Notes: generated from the letters alone by a model not told the origin. DNA of 64,000 nt from Martinezella lusitana (GCF_016901135.1 NZ_JAFEVL010000075.1:186001-250000); one strand, 5' to 3'; positions 8,365 through 17,241 are shown, counted from the stretch's first letter. Program-made: numbers and translations.

Positions 8365-9261
8365 ATGAAGCTGTCGAAACGCTTCCCGCTGAATGCCCTC
8401 CGCGTCTTTGAGGCGGCCGCAAGGCTCGGCAGCTTCACCCGCGCCGGCGATGAACTGGGCATGACGCAGACGGCCGTCAGCTATCAGATCAAGTTGCTGG
8501 AAGAGACCGTGGGCGAGCCGCTATTCCTGCGACGCCCAAGGCAGATCGAACTGACCGAGGCCGGGGAACAGCTGGCGCCGAAAGTGACCGAGGCCTTCGC
8601 CATGTTGCAGGACGCCATGGCCTCGATCAGCGGCGATGCTGAAACCACGCTGCTCATCCATTCGACGCCGACCTTCGCGTCGCAGTGGCTGGCACGCCAT
8701 CTCGGCTCGTTTCAGCTCAAGCATCCCAATATCGCCGTTCGACTGGCCACCTCAGCGTCGATCATCGACTTCGCCCGCGAGCCATCCGATATTGCCATTC
8801 GCTCCGGGCTCGGGACATGGCCGGGCCTGCGCGCGCATCTGCTGATGAAAGTGAACTTCACGCCGATGCTGAGCCCGGCTTTGGCGGCAACGATCGGCGG
8901 CGTGCATGAGCCCGCCGATCTCCTGAAGCTACGCATCATCGACGCCGGCGATCCCTGGTGGATTCAATGGTTCGAGGAGGCCGGCGTCCCCGACCCTGGC
9001 CTTCAAGGCAGGCCGCGAAGCAGGCTGGGCGCGCAATCCTTCGAGGCGAGCGCTGCCTTGGCCGGTCAGGGCGTCGCGGTTCTGACCCCCGAATTCTATG
9101 CGGAGGAGCTTGCCTCCGGCCGGCTGATCCAGCCCTTCGATATTCTCTCGAGCGACGGTTCGGACTACTGGATCGCATATCCGGAAAACAGGCGTCACAC
9201 GCCGCGAATCCGCGCCTTCAGGGACTGGATCCTCGCCGAGTTCGGCCGGCCGCTGGAATAA
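8365..9261 (+). CDS. LysR-family transcriptional regulator (GcvA-like)
   Basis: The 298-residue protein has an N-terminal winged helix-turn-helix (about residues 8-66, NALRVFEAAARLGSFTRAG). The LysR substrate-binding domain follows from about residue 93. The opening PLNALRVFEAAARLGSFT is typical of the GcvA/AmpR subgroup. It lies inside the purine-degradation region between xdhC and puuD, so control of these genes by a purine intermediate is a reasonable inference. No operator was assigned. A small divergent gene (8059-8262) lies upstream. Confidence 0.9.
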   Translation: MKLSKRFPLNALRVFEAAARLGSFTRAGDELGMTQTAVSYQIKLLEETVGEPLFLRRPRQIELTEAGEQLAPKVTEAFAMLQDAMASISGDAETTLLIHSTPTFASQWLARHLGSFQLKHPNIAVRLATSASIIDFAREPSDIAIRSGLGTWPGLRAHLLMKVNFTPMLSPALAATIGGVHEPADLLKLRIIDAGDPWWIQWFEEAGVPDPGLQGRPRSRLGAQSFEASAALAGQGVAVLTPEFYAEELASGRLIQPFDILSSDGSDYWIAYPENRRHTPRIRAFRDWILAEFGRPLE

Positions 9262-9264
9262 AGT

Positions 9265-9597
9265 TCAGTAAGCCATGTCAGGCGCATAGAAACAGCGCGG
9301 CGTGTTTTCGTCCGGAAACAGACAGAGATGATAGGCGCCATCAGGCGAGCGCATCGTCTTGCCCTGCGGCAGCGTGAAGATATGTGCATGCGTCACATAA
9401 CGATGGTCGCCGGGATTGAGCGTCACTCGATAGCCGCCCGGAATGACGGTGACGGTGCGCGACGGGATCATCTCGCAATCGCCGGTCTCGCCGTCGCCAT
9501 TGCAGCAATAGGGATCGTACCTCCACCCGGAAGGCGCATCATGCGCCAGGGCGGAGGCTGCAAAGAGAAAAAATACGAACGCCAGAACACCACGCAT
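9265..9597 (-). CDS. Small exported protein of unknown function
   Basis: The 110-residue product begins with a signal peptide (MRGVLAFVFFLFAASALA, likely cut after Ala18). The mature part has five Cys (CC, DCEM, CLFP, RCFY) and a central GGYRVTLNPGDH segment. GGAGAA stands 6 bases before the ATG at 9597, which favours this start over an in-frame one at 9648. Similar Cys-containing periplasmic proteins are common in rhizobia without a known function. It converges with the LysR gene (3-base gap) and is divergent from puuD. Confidence 0.75.
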   Translation of the reverse strand: MRGVLAFVFFLFAASALAHDAPSGWRYDPYCCNGDGETGDCEMIPSRTVTVIPGGYRVTLNPGDHRYVTHAHIFTLPQGKTMRSPDGAYHLCLFPDENTPRCFYAPDMAY

Positions 9598-9804
9598 GGG
9601 CAATTCTCCGTCGAAATGTACGGCTGCCGCGGACGCGGCCCGCTCCAAGCAGCCGAGGGCGTTAAGAAACCGCCATATTCTGATCTAATGCGGACCGGAC
9701 GCTCGGCAAGACCGGAGCTTTTGGTCGGCGCGTCAAACTCTCCCCTTCCATCCGCCCTCAACATTTTGCAAGGTATCGAGTCGGAAGAGAAGAAGGGGAA
9801 CTGA

Positions 9805-11043
9805 ATGTATGAATACGCCATAGCGTGGGAATGGCTGGCCTTTGCCGCCCGCTGGTTCCACGTCATAACCGCGATTGCCTGGATCGGCTCGTCCTTTTAT
9901 TTCATCGCGCTCGATCTCGGGCTGGTGAAGCGCCCCCATCTTCCGCCCGGCGCCTATGGCGAGGAGTGGCAGGTTCACGGCGGCGGCTTCTATCACATCC
10001 AGAAATATCTGGTGGCTCCCGCGCAGATGCCCGAACATCTGACCTGGTTCAAATATGAGAGCTATTTCACCTGGCTTTCCGGCTTCCTGATGATGTGCAT
10101 CGTCTATTATGGCGGCGCCAATCTCTTTCTCATCGACCGGCATGTGCTTGATGTCAGCGTTCCCGTTGCCATCCTGATCTCGCTCGCCTCGCTCGTCGGC
10201 GGCTGGATCGTCTACGACCTGCTCTGCAAATCGCCGCTCGGCAACAATACCTGGGGCCTGATGATCGTGCTCTATGCCGTGCTGGTCTTCATGGCCTGGG
10301 GCTATACGCACCTCTTCACCGGCCGCGCCGCATTCCTGCATCTCGGCGCCTTCACCGCGACGATCATGTCGGCCAATGTCTTCATGATCATCATCCCCAA
10401 TCAGAAGATCGTCGTCGCCGACCTGATCGCCGGCCGCACGCCGGACCCGAAATATGGCCGCATCGCCAAGCAGCGCTCTCTGCACAACAACTACCTGACG
10501 CTGCCCGTCATCTTCTTCATGCTGTCGAACCACTATCCGCTAGCCTTCGGCACGGCCTACAATTGGGTCATCGCAGCATTGGTGTTCCTGATGGGCGTCA
10601 CCATCCGCCACTGGTTCAACACGACGCATGCCCGCAAGGGCCGGCCGACCTGGACCTGGATCGCCACGGTCATCCTGTTCATCGTCATCATCTGGCTTTC
10701 GACCGTGCCGAAGGTGCTCACCGGCGAGAAGGATGCCAATGCGGTCGCTCCCGCCTTCCAGCAATTTGCCTCCGACGCCCATTTTCCGGCCGTCAAGCAG
10801 ATGGTCTCGACGCGCTGTTCCATGTGCCATGCGGCCGAACCCGTTTATGAGGGCATCGTGCGCCCGCCCAAGGACGTCATGCTGGAAAACGACGCAGAAA
10901 TCGCTATGCATGCCCGGGAGATCTATATCCAGGCCGGGCGTAGCCATGCCATGCCTCCCGGCAACGTCACCGAAGTGACGCCGGAGGAGCGCAAATTGCT
11001 GGTCGCCTGGTTCGAAAGCTCCGTCGGAGAAAAAAGCCAATGA
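9805..11043 (+). CDS. puuD: Membrane urate oxidase with cytochrome c domain
   Basis: PuuD-type enzymes oxidise urate to 5-hydroxyisourate and pass electrons to the respiratory chain instead of making hydrogen peroxide. The 412-residue protein has about eight membrane segments in its N-terminal 300 residues (start EWLAFAARWFHVITAIAWIG). A C-terminal cytochrome c domain carries the haem motif CSMCH near residue 345 and a late Met (SHAMPPGN) that may be the axial ligand. The function was shown for the Agrobacterium homologue. The next gene guaD overlaps by 4 bases (ATGA), so the two are translationally coupled. uraH and uraD, for the following steps, lie on the facing strand. Confidence 0.9.
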   Translation: MYEYAIAWEWLAFAARWFHVITAIAWIGSSFYFIALDLGLVKRPHLPPGAYGEEWQVHGGGFYHIQKYLVAPAQMPEHLTWFKYESYFTWLSGFLMMCIVYYGGANLFLIDRHVLDVSVPVAILISLASLVGGWIVYDLLCKSPLGNNTWGLMIVLYAVLVFMAWGYTHLFTGRAAFLHLGAFTATIMSANVFMIIIPNQKIVVADLIAGRTPDPKYGRIAKQRSLHNNYLTLPVIFFMLSNHYPLAFGTAYNWVIAALVFLMGVTIRHWFNTTHARKGRPTWTWIATVILFIVIIWLSTVPKVLTGEKDANAVAPAFQQFASDAHFPAVKQMVSTRCSMCHAAEPVYEGIVRPPKDVMLENDAEIAMHAREIYIQAGRSHAMPPGNVTEVTPEERKLLVAWFESSVGEKSQ

Positions 11044-12347
11044 CCACCCTTCTGCGCGGCCGCCTGCTTTCCTTCAAGCGTGCGCCGCAAAGCCTTGATG
11101 ACACGGACAGCTATACCTATGAAAACGATGGCGGCCTGCTGATCGAAAACGGCATCATCGCCGCGATCGGCTCCTATGCAGCCATCAAGGGACAAGCACC
11201 GGACGACGTGACCGAAGTTGACCACCGGCCGCACCTGATCCTGCCCGGCTTCATCGATATGCACGTGCATTACCCGCAGATGCAGGTGATCGCCTCCTAT
11301 TCCGCCAATCTGCTGGAATGGCTGAACACCTATACCTTCCCCGAGGAATGCCGCTTTGTCGAAAGCGCTCACGCCGAGCGTATCGCCACGCATTTCTACG
11401 ACGAGCTGATCCGCCACGGCACGACGACGGCGGTTGCCTATTGCTCGGTGCACAAAACATCCGCCGACGCCTTCTTCTCCGAAGCCATGCGCCGCAACAT
11501 GCGCATGGTCGGCGGCAAGGTGATGATGGACCGCAACGCGCCGCAGGGTCTGCTCGATACGCCTGAGATGGGCTATGACGAGACCCGCCAGGTGATATCA
11601 GACTGGCATGGTAAGGGCCGCAATCATGTGGCCATCACGCCGCGTTTCGCCATTACCTCGACGCCGGCGCAGATGGAGGCGACCGCAGCCCTCGCCCGCG
11701 AATTCCCGGACCTGCACATCCAGACGCACCTTTCCGAGAACCACGACGAGATCAAGTTCACCGGCGAACTCTATCCGGACGCGATCGACTATACCGATAC
11801 CTACGCCCGCTACGGGCTGCTCGGCCCGAAAAGCCTGTTCGGCCATGCGATCCATCTCTCCGAACGCGAAGCCGATGCCATGAGCGAGGCCGGCGCGGTC
11901 GCCGTGCATTGCCCGACTTCGAACCTGTTCCTCGGCTCCGGCCTTTTCCCGCTGAAGGCGCTGGCGCGCCGCGAAAAGCCTGTTCGCATCGGTGTCGCCA
12001 CCGATATCGGCGGCGGCTCTAGCTATTCCATGCTCAGAACGATGGACGAGGCCTACAAGATCCAGCAGCTCCTCGGCGAGCGCCTGAACCCGCTGGAAAG
12101 CTATTACTACATGACGCTCGGCAATGCCGAAGCCTTGTCCCTCGCCGACAAGATCGGCACACTCGACACCGGCACAGAGGCTGACCTCATCGTCCTCAAC
12201 GCCGCCGCCACGCCGGCGATGGCGCTGAAGATGGAAGTGGTGAAGAGCCTCACCGAAGAACTGTTCCTGCTGCAGACCATGGGCGACGATCGCGCTATCG
12301 TCGAAACTTATGTCGCCGGCAAGCCCATGAAATCGATCCTGCAATAG
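11040..12347 (+). CDS. guaD: Guanine deaminase
   Basis: This amidohydrolase converts guanine to xanthine, feeding xanthine dehydrogenase. The 435-residue product shows the metal-binding HVH in GFIDMHVHYPQM near residue 75. HLSENHDEI near residue 238 and the His in LFGHAIHLSE near residue 276 follow, and the metal-ligand Asp is in ATDIGGGSSYSML near residue 322. These are the standard GuaD motifs. Its ATG overlaps the puuD stop. lldD starts 48 bases downstream on the same strand. Confidence 0.94.
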   Translation: MTTLLRGRLLSFKRAPQSLDDTDSYTYENDGGLLIENGIIAAIGSYAAIKGQAPDDVTEVDHRPHLILPGFIDMHVHYPQMQVIASYSANLLEWLNTYTFPEECRFVESAHAERIATHFYDELIRHGTTTAVAYCSVHKTSADAFFSEAMRRNMRMVGGKVMMDRNAPQGLLDTPEMGYDETRQVISDWHGKGRNHVAITPRFAITSTPAQMEATAALAREFPDLHIQTHLSENHDEIKFTGELYPDAIDYTDTYARYGLLGPKSLFGHAIHLSEREADAMSEAGAVAVHCPTSNLFLGSGLFPLKALARREKPVRIGVATDIGGGSSYSMLRTMDEAYKIQQLLGERLNPLESYYYMTLGNAEALSLADKIGTLDTGTEADLIVLNAAATPAMALKMEVVKSLTEELFLLQTMGDDRAIVETYVAGKPMKSILQ

Positions 12348-12394
12348 GGCGACCTGAACGCGCCGAAACATAATCATCGAAAAGGCAGAGAGCC

Positions 12395-13534
12395 ATGACC
12401 GCGCCGCTTACCATTGCCGAACTGAAGAAGCTCGCCAAACGGCGCGTGCCGAAGATGTTTTTCCAATATGCCGATTCCGGCTCCTGGACGGAATCGACCT
12501 ATCAGGCGAACGAGGCGGATTTCGCCAAGATCAAGCTGCGTCAGCGTGTTCTTGTCGATATGTCCGACCGGTCGCTGGCAACCACCATGGTCGGCCAGAA
12601 AGCTTCCATGCCGGTGGCGCTGGCGCCGACCGGTCTCACCGGCATGCAGCACGCCGATGGCGAGATGCTGGCAGCCCGCGCGGCAGAAGAGTTCGGCATT
12701 CCCTTCACCCTGTCGACCATGAGCATCTGCTCGATCGAGGACATCGCCTCGGTGACGAAGCAGCCCTTCTGGTTCCAGCTCTACGTCATGAAGGATCGCG
12801 ACTTCGTCCTGAACCTCATTCACCGCGCCAAGGCGGCGAAATGCTCGGCGCTGGTGCTGACGGCCGATTTGCAGATCCTCGGACAGCGCCACAACGACAT
12901 CCGCAACGGCCTCTCCGCCCCACCCAAAATGACAGCGAAAAACCTCTGGCAAATGGCGATGCGGCCGGCCTGGTGCATGGAGATGCTGAAAACGAAGCGT
13001 CATTCCTTCGGCAACATCATCGGTCACGCCAAGGACATTTCCAACATGACGACGCTGTCGCATTGGACGCATTCGCAATTCGATTCCAAGCTTTCGTGGA
13101 GCGATGTCGCCTGGATCAAGGAGCAATGGGGCGGCCCGCTGGTCATCAAGGGCATTCTCGATGTCGAGGATGCCAAGGCAGCCGTGGATACCGGCGCCGA
13201 CGCCATCATCGTTTCCAACCATGGCGGCCGTCAGCTCGACGGCGCCCCCTCTTCCATCAGCATGTTGCCAAGGATCGTCGATGCCGTCGGCGACAGGATC
13301 GAAGTGCATATGGATGGCGGCATCCGCTCAGGCCAGGATGTGCTCAGGGCCGTCGCCCTCGGCGCCAAGGGCACCTTCATCGGTCGCCCCTTCCTCTACG
13401 GCCTCGGCGCGATGGGCAAGGAAGGCGTCTCGCTGGCGCTCGAGATCATCCGCAAGGAGCTGGATATCTCCATGGCGCTTTGCGGCAAGCGCGATATCAA
13501 GACGGTGGATCGGACTGTTATCGCCGAGGTCTAG
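12395..13534 (+). CDS. lldD: FMN-dependent alpha-hydroxy-acid dehydrogenase (LldD-like)
   Basis: The 379-residue protein belongs to the FMN family that includes L-lactate dehydrogenase and glycolate oxidase. It oxidises an (S)-2-hydroxy acid to the 2-oxo acid. The active-site region IVSNHGGRQLDGAP (catalytic His, substrate Arg) is near residue 271. The FMN phosphate loop HMDGGIRSGQDV is near residue 307, and PTGLTGMQHADGE is near residue 79. It is annotated LldD by similarity. Its place at the end of puuD-guaD raises the option of glycolate or ureidoglycolate as substrate. Its last 4 bases overlap the converging metallophosphoesterase gene. Confidence 0.88.
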   Translation: MTAPLTIAELKKLAKRRVPKMFFQYADSGSWTESTYQANEADFAKIKLRQRVLVDMSDRSLATTMVGQKASMPVALAPTGLTGMQHADGEMLAARAAEEFGIPFTLSTMSICSIEDIASVTKQPFWFQLYVMKDRDFVLNLIHRAKAAKCSALVLTADLQILGQRHNDIRNGLSAPPKMTAKNLWQMAMRPAWCMEMLKTKRHSFGNIIGHAKDISNMTTLSHWTHSQFDSKLSWSDVAWIKEQWGGPLVIKGILDVEDAKAAVDTGADAIIVSNHGGRQLDGAPSSISMLPRIVDAVGDRIEVHMDGGIRSGQDVLRAVALGAKGTFIGRPFLYGLGAMGKEGVSLALEIIRKELDISMALCGKRDIKTVDRTVIAEV

Positions 13535-14271
13535 CGCAACCAGCCCGTCGCCAAGCCGCTCGCCCATTCGTCGCGGCCTCTTTCCGCCGCCAGTTGGGCC
13601 ATCGCCCCGTGATCATAGGCCACCTGTCGGAAGACCGGCAGCCAGGTATCGCCCGTCTTTTCCAGAATGGCATAGGAGGCAAAGGGATGGCCGGCCTCCA
13701 CTTTGTGATAGTAGGGCAGATCGTCGTCATAGGCCGGGCAGCCGACGCTGCCGGGGTTGACGATCAGGCGGCTATCGGCGAGGCGGACGGCACGGGGAAT
13801 GTGGCTGTGACCGCACAGGATCAGCGGAAATTCGACGCCGGCGGCCAGCGCTTCGATCTCCTTCAGCGGCTTCAAATAAACATAACCGTCCGAAGAGACG
13901 GATTCAAGCCAATAAACGTTATCGTTGGCCGGCGTCGCATGGCAGAGATACACCTCGCTCAAGTAAACCGCGCTGAAAGGCAGGCTATGCAGCCAATCGA
14001 GATGATGCGCAGCCAACTCCTCGTGAGCGGCCCTGTCCGAAATATGCATCGTCTCAGGCTGCTGTTCGATCAGATACCGATCATGGTTGCCGCAAACCGT
14101 CACGGCATCGAGCCCCAGCAGGATATCGGCCGTCTTACCCGCCGTCAGCGGGCCGCTGAAGCAGTCGCCGAGATTGACGACATCGGCAATGCCTTGTGCG
14201 CGGATATCCTCGAGCACCGCCTCGAGCGCCAGATGGTTGCCATGCACATCCGCAATAACAGCAAAACGCAA
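13531..14271 (-). CDS. Metallophosphoesterase (calcineurin-like, YfcE type)
   Basis: The 246-residue protein carries the binuclear-metal motifs of calcineurin-like phosphoesterases: IADVHGN at residues 6-12, NLGDCFSGP near residue 34, and CGNHDRYL near residue 60. ILCGHSHIPRA near residue 152 and NPGSVG near residue 173 complete the set. This subgroup includes phosphodiesterases of unclear substrate. It sits 3 bases after uraH, so it is probably the last gene of the minus-strand purine operon. Its link to purine breakdown is unknown. Confidence 0.88.
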   Translation of the reverse strand: MRFAVIADVHGNHLALEAVLEDIRAQGIADVVNLGDCFSGPLTAGKTADILLGLDAVTVCGNHDRYLIEQQPETMHISDRAAHEELAAHHLDWLHSLPFSAVYLSEVYLCHATPANDNVYWLESVSSDGYVYLKPLKEIEALAAGVEFPLILCGHSHIPRAVRLADSRLIVNPGSVGCPAYDDDLPYYHKVEAGHPFASYAILEKTGDTWLPVFRQVAYDHGAMAQLAAERGRDEWASGLATGWLR

Positions 14272-14274
14272 GTC

Positions 14275-14631
14275 TCAGCTCCCGCGATAGGTGGAATAGC
14301 CGTAAGGCGAGATCAGCAGCGGCACATGATAATGCGCCGTGGTGTCGGCAATACCGAAACGGATCGGCACGAGATCGAGGAAGGCCGGATCAGGCAGCTT
14401 CGCGCCGCTGGCGCGCAGATAATCGCCTGCCCGGAAAAGCAATTCGTAGGTGCCGACGACAAAGCTGTCGCCGATCAGGATAGGCCCGCCGTCAACGCGC
14501 CCGTCCGCATTGGTCGTCACCGTTTTCAGATGCGTGCGAACATCCCCCTCGATCCTGAAAAGATCGATGACCAAGCCTTCGGCCGGCCTGCCGAGGGCGG
14601 TATCGAGCACATGGGTCGTCAGTCCGGTCAT
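14275..14631 (-). CDS. uraH: 5-hydroxyisourate hydrolase
   Basis: UraH hydrolyses 5-hydroxyisourate to OHCU (2-oxo-4-hydroxy-4-carboxy-5-ureidoimidazoline). The 118-residue transthyretin-like protein begins MTGLTTHVLDTALGRPA with the catalytic His7. It has the AHYHVPLLISPYGYSTY region and ends with the diagnostic C-terminal tetrapeptide YRGS. It overlaps allA by 4 bases (ATGA) and is followed after 3 bases by the phosphoesterase gene. Confidence 0.96.
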   Translation of the reverse strand: MTGLTTHVLDTALGRPAEGLVIDLFRIEGDVRTHLKTVTTNADGRVDGGPILIGDSFVVGTYELLFRAGDYLRASGAKLPDPAFLDLVPIRFGIADTTAHYHVPLLISPYGYSTYRGS

Positions 14632-15128
14632 AGCGTCGGCGCTCCGATGATGAAGGGGGTTTCGAAGAAGAATTCGACCAGATTGGTTCCAGGACCATCG
14701 CGATCGACGACAAGGAAATCGCTCGGCTCACCCAGCGCCATTAACGGATAGTGCCAGACATTGGCGCGATAGTTCACGCCCTGATCGCCACGCGCCAGGA
14801 AGACCTGCGGCTTGCCCGGCTTGCCGCCCTCATCTTGCGCAACGACCACCAGAAACGGACGGCGGTTGAGTGGTACAAAAGCCTGGCTGCCGAAGGGATG
14901 GCGCTCCATCATCTCGATCGCGTGAGGAAAGGCGCGCGGCTGACCGCGAAAGATATTCAGGATCACTCGCGCCCCGTCGCCGATGGCCTCGGCACTGGAA
15001 AGCGCATGGAAGCGCTCCGTCGTGCCGCCGTTGATGAAGCGCATGGTCGCCGGATCGGCCTCGATCACGTCGCCGAATGGCGCAAATGCCGCCTTGGTCA
15101 AAGGGTTGATGTCTAGATGCTGTGTCAT
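14628..15128 (-). CDS. allA: Ureidoglycolate lyase
   Basis: AllA cleaves ureidoglycolate to glyoxylate and urea. The 166-residue protein has the family features. FAPFGDVIE is near residue 15, FHALSSAEAIG is near residue 40, HPFGSQAFVPL is near residue 76 and GVNYRANVWHYPLMAL is near residue 118. It overlaps the uraH start and lies 7 bases after the HepT-like gene. The enzyme that makes ureidoglycolate from allantoate (allantoicase) is not in the window. Confidence 0.93.
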   Translation of the reverse strand: MTQHLDINPLTKAAFAPFGDVIEADPATMRFINGGTTERFHALSSAEAIGDGARVILNIFRGQPRAFPHAIEMMERHPFGSQAFVPLNRRPFLVVVAQDEGGKPGKPQVFLARGDQGVNYRANVWHYPLMALGEPSDFLVVDRDGPGTNLVEFFFETPFIIGAPTL

Positions 15129-15135
15129 TCTATGA

Positions 15136-15504
15136 TTATTCGCCTTCCGCCCGCCAATGGCGAATGGTGTCCAGTTGTGAGAGCAGCCCCGGAACGGATG
15201 TTTGCGCGGTATCCCAAAGGGTCGTTAGCTCGATGTCGAAATAGCCTTGCGCAATTCGATTCCTAAAGTCGCCTAGCGCATGCCAAGGCAGATCTGGATG
15301 GTCAACGATAAACTCGGGATACTCCTCCGATAAACGCGCGGCCGCTTCGCCCAGCATGATGAGATTCATACCGATCGCTCGCTGCTTCTCAAGGTCATTG
15401 AAAAAGGCGTCTCGATCAATTCCCTGAAGAAATTGACCTATTTCGGACGCAGCCCGCTGCATGCGATCAAGATGAGTAATAAGCCGATCCGAACTCATGC
15501 CCAT
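15136..15504 (-). CDS. HepT-like DUF86 protein lacking the catalytic histidine
   Basis: The 122-residue all-helical protein matches the DUF86/HepT family: MNLIMLGEAAARLS near residues 46-59, then PWHALGDFRNRIAQGYFDI. Functional HepT toxins carry R-x(4-6)-H-x-Y. Here Arg81 and Tyr88 are kept but residue 86 is Gln (codon CAA) where His is expected. The usual partner, an MntA-type nucleotidyltransferase antitoxin, is absent: the 146 bases upstream have no open frame with its motifs. The gene sits between allA (7 bases) and uraD, interrupting an otherwise purely catabolic series. It is probably an inactivated or repurposed HEPN protein. Confidence 0.8.
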   Translation of the reverse strand: MGMSSDRLITHLDRMQRAASEIGQFLQGIDRDAFFNDLEKQRAIGMNLIMLGEAAARLSEEYPEFIVDHPDLPWHALGDFRNRIAQGYFDIELTTLWDTAQTSVPGLLSQLDTIRHWRAEGE

Positions 15505-15650
15505 TTCTATCCAATGCTTTCGATGGCCTCAACAAGGCATCCCCTTTGGCCAAAGACTAAGCGATGGGCGGGGTAGAAAATAGCTCGCGCTTCCGCCCTA
15601 AAAACCTGCGCCAATATGGGCGTGGGCAAGATGACGGCACCAACCGCACA

Positions 15651-16148
15651 TCAGCTCTCCGGCAACATGGATTGCAGACGCAGCAAGGAGATCTTCTCCA
15701 CCTGCGCCGTTGCGGTCGCAAATTCCACGTCCCGGTCATTGCCGATCCGCGTCTCAAAGGCAGCAAGGATATCGTCCTTGCCGAGACCCTTGACGGCAAT
15801 AATAAAGGGAAAGCCGAACTTGGTCACGTAAGTCGCATTGAGCTCCGTGAAGCGGGCATGCTCTACCGGGCTCAGCCGGTCGAGCCCTGCGCCTGCCTGC
15901 TCCTTGCGGCTATCCTCGGTCAGCTCGCCGGCAATTGCCAGCCGGCCGGCCAGATCGGGGTGAGCTCGCAGGACACCAAGCCGCTCGTCGGTGCTCGCCG
16001 CACGGAAAATCTTCGTCAAAGCACCATGCACGCCGCCGGAGGTCAACGGCTCGACGATGGCATCGGTGTCATAAGCGCGCTCGGCGATGAAGGGAGAATG
16101 CTCGAAGACGCCGCCGAAGCGGCTCACGAATTCGTCGCGCGATATCAT
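15651..16148 (-). CDS. uraD: OHCU decarboxylase
   Basis: UraD decarboxylates OHCU stereospecifically to (S)-allantoin. The 165-residue protein has the catalytic His63 in LRAHPDLAGRL, the SRKEQAGAGLDRLS segment near residue 80, and FTELNATYVTKFGFPFIIAVKG near residues 99-120, all family hallmarks. The ATG is 1 base after the puuE stop, so it is translationally coupled to puuE. The HepT-like gene follows after 146 bases. Confidence 0.95.
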   Translation of the reverse strand: MISRDEFVSRFGGVFEHSPFIAERAYDTDAIVEPLTSGGVHGALTKIFRAASTDERLGVLRAHPDLAGRLAIAGELTEDSRKEQAGAGLDRLSPVEHARFTELNATYVTKFGFPFIIAVKGLGKDDILAAFETRIGNDRDVEFATATAQVEKISLLRLQSMLPES

Positions 16149-16149
16149 G

Positions 16150-17073
16150 TCAGCGCTCGCCCCCGGGGAGATGCTGCTCGTACCAGTGGTTCGCGATCTC
16201 GATACGCCGGGGCATCCAGACCTTGTCGTGCTTCAGCACGTATTCGATGAACCGCCGCAGCGCGGCGGCGCGACCGGGGCGGCCGACGAGACGGCAATGC
16301 AGGCCGACCGACATCATCTTCGGGCTGCCCTGCTTGCCTTCTTCGTAAAGCGTGTCGAACGCATCCTTTAGATAGGTGAAGAACTGGTCGCCGGAATTGA
16401 AGCCTTGCGGGGTGGCAAAGCGCATGTCGTTGGTTTCGAGCGTGTAGGGAATGATCAGGAACGGCTTGCCGTTCAGGCCATCGACCCAATAGGGTAGATC
16501 GTCGGCATAGGAATCCGAGGAATAGAGAAAGCCGCCCTCCTCCATGACAAGCCTTAGCGTATTGTCGGATGGCTTGCCCTGATACATGCCGTAAGGCCGC
16601 TCGCCGGTGACCTCGGTGTGCAGCCGCACCGCCTCAAGAATGTGCTTGCGCTCCAGATCCTCGGAAAAATCCTTGTATTCCAGCCAGCGGTAGCCGTGGC
16701 TGGCAATCTCCCATCCGGCTTCCTTCATGGCGGCAACCGCTTCGGGATTGCGCGCCATGGCAAGCGTCACGCCATAGACCGTCGCCTGGACCTTGAGTTC
16801 GGTGAACATACGCCACAGCCGCCAAAAGCCGGCGCGCGCGCCATATTCATAGATCGATTCCATGTTGAGGTTGCGCTGGTTCGGCCAGGCCGCAGCGCCG
16901 ACGATCTCGGACAGCAGGTTTTCCGAAGCCGGATCGCCGTCGAGAATGCAGCTCTCCCCGCCCTCTTCGTAATTGATCACGAATTGCACCGCGACGCGAG
17001 CATCGCCGGGCCATTTCGGATCCGGCGTGTTGCGGCCATAGCCGATGAGATTGCGGGAATAGTTTTCGGACAT
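16150..17073 (-). CDS. puuE: Allantoinase (polysaccharide-deacetylase type)
   Basis: PuuE opens the allantoin ring to allantoate and belongs to the polysaccharide-deacetylase fold, not the amidohydrolase family. The 307-residue protein begins with NLIGYGRNTPDPKWP, has FVINYEEGGE near residue 34, GWEIASHGYRWLEYKD near residue 118, and DSYADDLPYWV near residue 180. The start is set at 17073 because GAGAAGG precedes it and homologues start there; the frame is open 13 codons further up. It is the first gene of the minus-strand series puuE-uraD-hepT-like-allA-uraH-phosphoesterase. Confidence 0.94.
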   Translation of the reverse strand: MSENYSRNLIGYGRNTPDPKWPGDARVAVQFVINYEEGGESCILDGDPASENLLSEIVGAAAWPNQRNLNMESIYEYGARAGFWRLWRMFTELKVQATVYGVTLAMARNPEAVAAMKEAGWEIASHGYRWLEYKDFSEDLERKHILEAVRLHTEVTGERPYGMYQGKPSDNTLRLVMEEGGFLYSSDSYADDLPYWVDGLNGKPFLIIPYTLETNDMRFATPQGFNSGDQFFTYLKDAFDTLYEEGKQGSPKMMSVGLHCRLVGRPGRAAALRRFIEYVLKHDKVWMPRRIEIANHWYEQHLPGGER

Positions 17074-17241
17074 TGAAGCACCTTCTCGAACACGCAGAAC
17101 GGTAGCATCCATGCAGGGAAAGTCGAGACGGAAAGTGCAAAAATCACTTTCCTTTCAATCGCAAGTCGCTGGCAGGCAAACAATGCGCCTTGGAGCCGAT
17201 GCGTCAGTCCATTGCCTGAACCGCGAACAATGCCTGGTGCC

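Noticed and set aside
15505..15650. Possible MntA antitoxin upstream of the HepT-like gene
   Set aside because: No frame over these 146 bases contains a nucleotidyltransferase GSxxxG...DxD pattern. The longest pieces are interrupted by stops.
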